From Ruminococcus sp. (GTDB lineage Bacteria; Bacillota; Clostridia; Oscillospirales; Acutalibacteraceae): a DNA stretch of 64,000 nucleotides. How positions within the stretch are numbered: the first letter of the stretch is position 1; each line of letters opens with the position of its first letter. Shown piece by piece: positions 60,434 to 64,000 of this stretch. The stretch covers positions 62,001 through 126,000 of the forward strand of contig JAFQQF010000022.1 of the NCBI GenBank assembly GCA_017411385.1, written 5' to 3'. Position numbers and translations under genes: made by a program. A model generated the notes under the pieces. The model did no database searches. It was not told where the DNA came from and saw nothing but the letters and a program-made list of their open reading frames with translations.

Positions 60434-61345
60434 ATGCTTGACATAGTAATTATCGGCGGAGGCCCCGCGGGGCTTACAGCCGCCACCTATGCCTGCCGTG
60501 CAGGCAAATCTGTCTTGGTGCTTGAAAAAGCAGGCTTCGGCGGACAGATTACCTATTCTCACAAAATTGAAAACTTTCCCTCTGCCACCACAATCAGCGG
60601 TACAGAGCTTGCCGACAAAATGGTTGAGCAGGCAATATCTCAAGGTGCACAGGTGGAGCTTGAAGAAGCACAGAGCCTTACAAAGAAGGATGACGGCACA
60701 TTCAACATAAAAACCGACTTCTCTGAGTATGATGCCAAGGCTGTAATCATCGCCACAGGTGCCAAGCACCGTACCCTCGGTGTAGAGGGCGAAGAAAGCT
60801 TCATCGGTGCAGGCATATCCTTCTGTGCCGTTTGTGACGGTGCTTTCTATCAGGGGCAGGAGGTTGCTGTAATCGGCGGCGGAAACTCCGCTTTGGTTGA
60901 AGCTTCACTTCTTGCAGAAATCTGCAAAAAGGTTACCATTGTGCAGAATCTCTCTTACCTTACAGGCGAGCAGAAGCTCATTGATGCACTCTCTGCCCGT
61001 GACAATGTAGAGATTATTCTCAACACTACCGTAGAGTCCTTCAAAGGTGAAAATGAGCTTGAAGCAGTTGTGCTGAAAAACACAGACGGCACAACAACCG
61101 AACTTCATCCTCAGGGCGTATTTGTTGCCATTGGTCTTGCACCTGACAACAAGGCTTTTGAGGCCTTCACAGCTCTTGACAAATGGGGTTATGTAGTAGC
61201 TGACGAAAGGTGTCTGACAGATACGGAAGGCCTTTTTGTAGCCGGCGACTGCAGAACAAAGCAAATCCGCCAGATTACCACCGCCGCTGCAGACGGAGCT
61301 GTTTCCGCCCTTGCCGCCTGCTCTTACATCGACAGTAAAAAATAA
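60434..61345 (+). CDS. Thioredoxin-reductase-like flavoprotein
   Basis: 303 residues. FAD domain GGGPAGLTAATYACRAGKSVLVLE, active-site Cys pair in SFCAVCDGAFY (CxxC), and the second FAD motif FVAGDCRTKQIRQITTAAADGA. In the NADPH domain, GGGNSALVEASLLAEICKKVTIVQN keeps the glycines but the usual HRRxxxR, which binds the NADPH phosphate, is replaced by VQNLSYL. It may therefore use NADH, ferredoxin or another donor, as in the ferredoxin-dependent flavin thioredoxin reductases of clostridia. By position it could reduce the glutaredoxin-like domain of NrdD. Ribosome site AAAGGAGAG. Confidence 0.88.
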   Translation: MLDIVIIGGGPAGLTAATYACRAGKSVLVLEKAGFGGQITYSHKIENFPSATTISGTELADKMVEQAISQGAQVELEEAQSLTKKDDGTFNIKTDFSEYDAKAVIIATGAKHRTLGVEGEESFIGAGISFCAVCDGAFYQGQEVAVIGGGNSALVEASLLAEICKKVTIVQNLSYLTGEQKLIDALSARDNVEIILNTTVESFKGENELEAVVLKNTDGTTTELHPQGVFVAIGLAPDNKAFEAFTALDKWGYVVADERCLTDTEGLFVAGDCRTKQIRQITTAAADGAVSALAACSYIDSKK

Positions 61346-61362
61346 AATCTCTGAGTTTTCTC

Positions 61363-61400
61363 ACAGACGGACGACCAAAATCGTCCGTCTGTTTTTGTTT
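61363..61400 (+). terminator. Rho-independent terminator after trxB-like gene
   Basis: 12-bp perfect stem ACAGACGGACGA/TCGTCCGTCTGT, 6-base loop, then TTTTGTTT. Confidence 0.92.
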
Positions 61401-61480
61401 GCCATTATGGTATCCGTCATTGGTTTGCTCAACTTTTTTCTTGAAAACTGTCTACATTATTTTTTAAAAAACCGCAAATG

Positions 61481-61545
61481 CTGAACATTAGCACATATTA
61501 ACGTGAAATTCGTGCTAAAGTCAAGAAAATGTTGAACTTTAGCAC
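61481..61545. promoter_or_regulatory. Half-site cluster upstream of XRE regulator
   Basis: TGAACATTAGCAC (61482-), GTGCTAAAGT reversed (61512-61521) and TGAACTTTAGCAC (61533-61545). The last two form an inverted repeat with 10-bp arms; the first is a direct repeat of the third. It is a likely autoregulatory operator for the regulator that starts 21 bp later. Confidence 0.6.
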
Positions 61546-61566
61546 ACATCTCAAAGGATGAAAGCA

Positions 61567-61818
61567 ATGAAGATATATGACTTTAACGGAAGAAAAAACT
61601 TATGTGGCAGCAAGGTACGCAAAGCAAGGAAAGAGCGCAAGCTCTCTCAAAGTGAGCTTGCTGCACAGCTTCAGCTTAACGGGGTAATTCTTGAGCGTGA
61701 CAGCATAAGCCGTATTGAGGCAGGTACGCGGTTTGTAACAGATTATGAACTCATAATGTTGGCTAAGGTGCTCAAGGTCGACCTGAACTCACTTATATCT
61801 TTAAGTGATATAAGTTGA
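61567..61818 (+). CDS. XRE-family helix-turn-helix regulator
   Basis: 83 residues. HTH_3 domain: GSKVRKARKERKLSQSELAAQLQLNGVILERDSISRIEAGTRFVTDYELIMLAKVLKVDLNSLI. The rest is a short N-terminal tail MKIYDFNGRKNLC. I use ATG 61567, with AAGGA 8 bases before; an in-frame ATG at 61558 lies in the ribosome site. It precedes the OafA-like gene by 23 bp and probably controls it and itself. Confidence 0.88.
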   Translation: MKIYDFNGRKNLCGSKVRKARKERKLSQSELAAQLQLNGVILERDSISRIEAGTRFVTDYELIMLAKVLKVDLNSLISLSDIS

Positions 61819-61841
61819 ACTGATTTCAAAGGAGGAAAACC

Positions 61842-62906
61842 ATGTCAAAAACAAAACCAACCATAGCCGCAAAAGGCTATAGCCTGTCTGCTCTGAGCAC
61901 TACCAGAGATTTGCTCTTTGGTCTTGCAACACTTATGATTATTATCTTTCACTCTTATGTAAACATTAATACCGCAATGCCCAACCATCCGGTCTTAGCA
62001 GGTATACTCAGCCTCATCAGATATCACGGTAACAAGGGTGTGGATATGTTCCTTTTTATGTCTGGTATCGGACTTTACTACTCTATGAGCAGTAACCCGA
62101 GGCTCCGTGATTTTTACAAAAAGCGTGCAACGCGTATTCTTCCTGCGGTTTTCATTGTTTCCTTTATATGGTTTGCCTTTGATACTCCTGCAGGCATCAA
62201 CGGATACTTCGAGGACGTCTTCTTTGTATCCTTCTTCACCCGTGGTGTGCGTAATTTCTGGTATTTCATACTGATGATTTTCCTTTACGCGATTTATCCT
62301 CTTATACATAAATTCTTCAAATCCACAGGCGTTATCGGTGCGATAACATCGGTAGTGGTCGTGGTTGCTTTAAACTTTGTGCTGATGGAAACCGCACCCC
62401 TCTTCTACTCAAGAATCGAGATTGCACTCACCCGAATTCCCGTGTTCCTGCTCGGAGCATTCGCAGGAAAGTATGTTAAGGAAGGCAAAAAGATTTCTTG
62501 GGCTTGGATTGTGCTTTCAGCCATAGGTATTATAGGAATCTATATTTTCTATCACTTTGAGCCTTTCGTAGAATTAGTTTACTTATACAGATACATCGGC
62601 GGTGTGTTTGCTATCTGTCACCTGTTCCTCTTCTCTGCAATCTTCTCAAAATGGAGAATGGGTGCACTGGGAACCTTCCTTGTGTGGCTTGGCGGATACT
62701 CAATGGAGATTTATCTCATCCACGAAAAAGCCGCAGTTATCTTCAACAAATCCTTCCACACAAGTGACTCCTCAGGCATTGTTTATTACATTGCAATATT
62801 CTTCATAACAGTAATTTTCGCAATGGCTCTCAAAGCAATCTGCCAAAACCTTGACAAAAACCTGTTCTACAAAAACGACAGCAAAAAAGCAAAAAAGACA
62901 AACTGA
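61842..62906 (+). CDS. Acyltransferase-3 (OafA/YrhL-like) membrane protein
   Basis: 354 residues with about ten hydrophobic helices. Acyl_transf_3 features: IFHSYVNIN (catalytic-type His near helix 1), GVDMFLFMSGIGLYYSM, FYKKRATRILPAVFIV and, near the C-terminus, YSMEIYLIHEKAA. The family O-acetylates or O-acylates surface polysaccharides, peptidoglycan or antibiotics; the substrate here is unknown. AGGAGG ribosome site, co-directional with the XRE gene. Confidence 0.9.
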   Translation: MSKTKPTIAAKGYSLSALSTTRDLLFGLATLMIIIFHSYVNINTAMPNHPVLAGILSLIRYHGNKGVDMFLFMSGIGLYYSMSSNPRLRDFYKKRATRILPAVFIVSFIWFAFDTPAGINGYFEDVFFVSFFTRGVRNFWYFILMIFLYAIYPLIHKFFKSTGVIGAITSVVVVVALNFVLMETAPLFYSRIEIALTRIPVFLLGAFAGKYVKEGKKISWAWIVLSAIGIIGIYIFYHFEPFVELVYLYRYIGGVFAICHLFLFSAIFSKWRMGALGTFLVWLGGYSMEIYLIHEKAAVIFNKSFHTSDSSGIVYYIAIFFITVIFAMALKAICQNLDKNLFYKNDSKKAKKTN

Positions 62907-62920
62907 TGAAAAAATCACAA

Positions 62921-62953
62921 AAGACGTATCCGAAATCGGATACGTCTTTTTTC
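62921..62953 (+). terminator. Rho-independent terminator after OafA-like gene
   Basis: 13-bp stem AAGACGTATCCGA/TCGGATACGTCTT with a two-base loop and TTTTTC tail. Confidence 0.9.
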
Positions 62954-62961
62954 ATCAAATT

Positions 62962-63001
62962 AAAAAAGCACAAGGGCATTGACGAAATCGCCAATGCCCT
63001 T
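62962..63001 (-). terminator. Rho-independent terminator after CBM/dockerin gene
   Basis: Minus-strand stem AAGGGCATTG/CAATGCCCTT with a 10-base loop and GTGCTTTTTTA tail; 12 bp after the stop codon. Confidence 0.85.
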
Positions 63002-63013
63002 TTCTACAAGCAT

Positions 63014-64000
63014 TTATGCCTTTATAACTGAAATCTTAACTTTGCCTGAAGACTGCTCGTAATAATACTGGAAGGTATACACACCGTCTTCTGTTGCGTT
63101 TAGTCCGCAGTTTACAGTACCTGTATCAGTAAATGTCCAGTCCTTATCGCCGGGATTCATTGTGCTGGTGTTACCAAGCCACTGACTTGTATCGGCATTA
63201 TAGAACTTAAACTCATACTTACCTGCTTTAAGCTCATAAGAGATGGAATACTTACCATCAGAGCCCTTGTTCATATATTCAAGGCCGGGATTACCGTTAC
63301 CCCAGTCATTGAAGGAGCCTCTGATTGCATAGGCACCAGTTGAAGGCTTAGTCTTAAGACCATCAACGGAAGAAGCATTTTTTGTTGTACCTGTAGGCAG
63401 AGTGCTTGAACCTGTACCTGCATCAACATGGTTGGGGTTATTCTTCTTCATTTTTTCGTAGTTTGTAAGAGCTGTGTTAACTGCTGTGTATGCAGCATTA
63501 ACATCAGTTGCACCATCCTTGTATGCATAGTAAGCCTTCTTGAGGTTTGCATAAGCTATGTAAGAAGCATAGTAGTTCTCGTTTGTCAGAGTCTTCTTCA
63601 CAGAATTCAGAAGATTTGTAAGCTCTGTGCTTGTTGCACCTACCTGTGCAACCTCAGCCTTTGCATTTTCAACGGGGAACACATCAATAAGCTCAGCAAC
63701 GAACTTCTGAATATATGTTGCATCTCTTACGTTTACTGCCTTGTCACCACTTACGTTAGCCTGAGTAAGTGCTACGCCCTCAAGCACTGCACCTTCAATA
63801 GAAGCTGTGTACTTCTGAATCAAAGTTGCGTCCTTAACAGTAACCTTTGAGTCCATATCTGCATCGCCGTAGATGTAAACTACAGGGTCTGTGGGAGCCT
63901 GTGTGGGCTTCTCTGTAGGAGCCTGTGTGGGAGGCTCTGTAGGTGCCTGTGTGGGAGGCTCTGTGGGTGCCTGTGTGGGAGGCTCTGTAGGTGCCTGTGT
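63014..64000 (-). CDS. Secreted dockerin protein with carbohydrate-binding-like C-terminus, 5' end outside window
   Basis: The last 328 residues of a larger protein; no start is present, since the frame is open to the window edge. It enters with four (TQAPTEPP)-type Pro/Thr repeats, then a dockerin pair (YGDADMDSKVTVKDATLIQKY; VSGDKAVNVRDATYIQKFV) in the middle rather than at the end. A helical FIVAR-like region follows (LTNLLNSVKKTLTNENYYASYIAYANLKKAYYAYKDGATDVNAAYTAVNTAL), and the final 95 residues are beta-rich (AIRGSFNDWGNGNPGLEYMN...YELKAGKYEFKFYN), like starch-binding CBM20/26/48-type modules. Amylase or other catalytic domain, if any, would lie upstream. Confidence 0.85.
   Translation of the reverse strand, partial: TQAPTEPPTQAPTEPPTQAPTEPPTQAPTEKPTQAPTDPVVYIYGDADMDSKVTVKDATLIQKYTASIEGAVLEGVALTQANVSGDKAVNVRDATYIQKFVAELIDVFPVENAKAEVAQVGATSTELTNLLNSVKKTLTNENYYASYIAYANLKKAYYAYKDGATDVNAAYTAVNTALTNYEKMKKNNPNHVDAGTGSSTLPTGTTKNASSVDGLKTKPSTGAYAIRGSFNDWGNGNPGLEYMNKGSDGKYSISYELKAGKYEFKFYNADTSQWLGNTSTMNPGDKDWTFTDTGTVNCGLNATEDGVYTFQYYYEQSSGKVKISVIKA

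Noticed and set aside
63857..64000. Short tandem DNA repeats at the window end as a non-coding repeat
   Set aside because: They keep the reading frame and encode a Pro/Thr linker (TQAPTEPP) of the dockerin protein.

Overview
The window reads as chromosomal DNA of an anaerobic, gut-type Firmicute of the Ruminococcus/Oscillospiraceae kind. The reasons are: three proteins with dockerin repeats (Ca-binding D-x-D-x-D followed by KDATxIQK), one with a BspA-like leucine-rich region, one with a CHAP amidase domain and one with a C-terminal starch-binding-like module; a SigH-type sigma factor; Gram-positive genes (gatCAB, rqcH, divIVA, DegV proteins, T-box control); an oxygen-sensitive class III ribonucleotide reductase; and strong AGGAGG ribosome sites with many TTG/GTG starts. 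There is no rRNA, tRNA, prophage, IS element or CRISPR array.

Layout. 0-7.2 kb (minus): an ABC exporter pair (ATPase plus a 1135-residue coiled-coil FtsX permease) leads directly into gatC-gatA-gatB, with gatB cut by the window edge. 7.3-13.7 kb (minus): rqcH, rlmH, a WalJ-like metallohydrolase, murA and comM; a LexA-type box lies upstream of the murA promoter. 13.9-17.6 kb (plus): sigH, a zinc-ribbon protein, a 146-bp tandem palindromic repeat, then DUF1858-trmK-nif3-GNAT. 17.8-24 kb: trmB, a lipoprotein, a two-component system, a DUF1385 membrane protein and prmC. 24-27.8 kb: recA-recX-rimO-pgsA. 27.8-30.3 kb: a cysteine T-box ahead of cysE-cysS. 30.3-36.7 kb: a dockerin/LRR protein, a PdaB-like deacetylase, an AT-richer three-gene block that looks acquired, a lipid kinase, and a small membrane protein plus maf. 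36.8-44.5 kb: WYL regulator, a lysine-rich DUF6465-like protein, an amino-acid/Na symporter, HAD phosphatase, citrate synthase, a 56-residue orphan, divIVA and a membrane-anchored hydrolase. 44.5-47.5 kb: dockerin/CHAP protein and DegV.

The most unusual region is 46.6-55.8 kb. A minus-strand operon encodes two PlsC acyltransferases, an AMP-forming acyl ligase, a dedicated acyl carrier protein and a stand-alone LRAT/H-rev107-like protein. The divergent plus-strand operon encodes a membrane glycosyltransferase, a hormone-sensitive-lipase-like esterase and a 4'-phosphopantetheinyl transferase that could prime the carrier protein. The set is flanked by two DegV fatty-acid-binding proteins; one is co-directional with a MarR regulator whose consensus promoter is bracketed by two palindromic operators. 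Together these could remove, reactivate on ACP and re-attach acyl chains, a lipid-remodelling or glycolipid-acylating system. No ketosynthase is present, so chain synthesis is not its job.

55.8-61.4 kb: a hydrolase, nrdG, nrdD and a thioredoxin-reductase-like flavoprotein. NrdD carries a fused C-terminal glutaredoxin-like domain (CPNC), and its promoter has NrdR-type palindromes seated between -35 and -10; the same architecture recurs at the divIVA promoter. 61.5-64 kb: an XRE regulator with half-site repeats, an OafA-like acyltransferase, and the 3' part of a dockerin/carbohydrate-binding protein.
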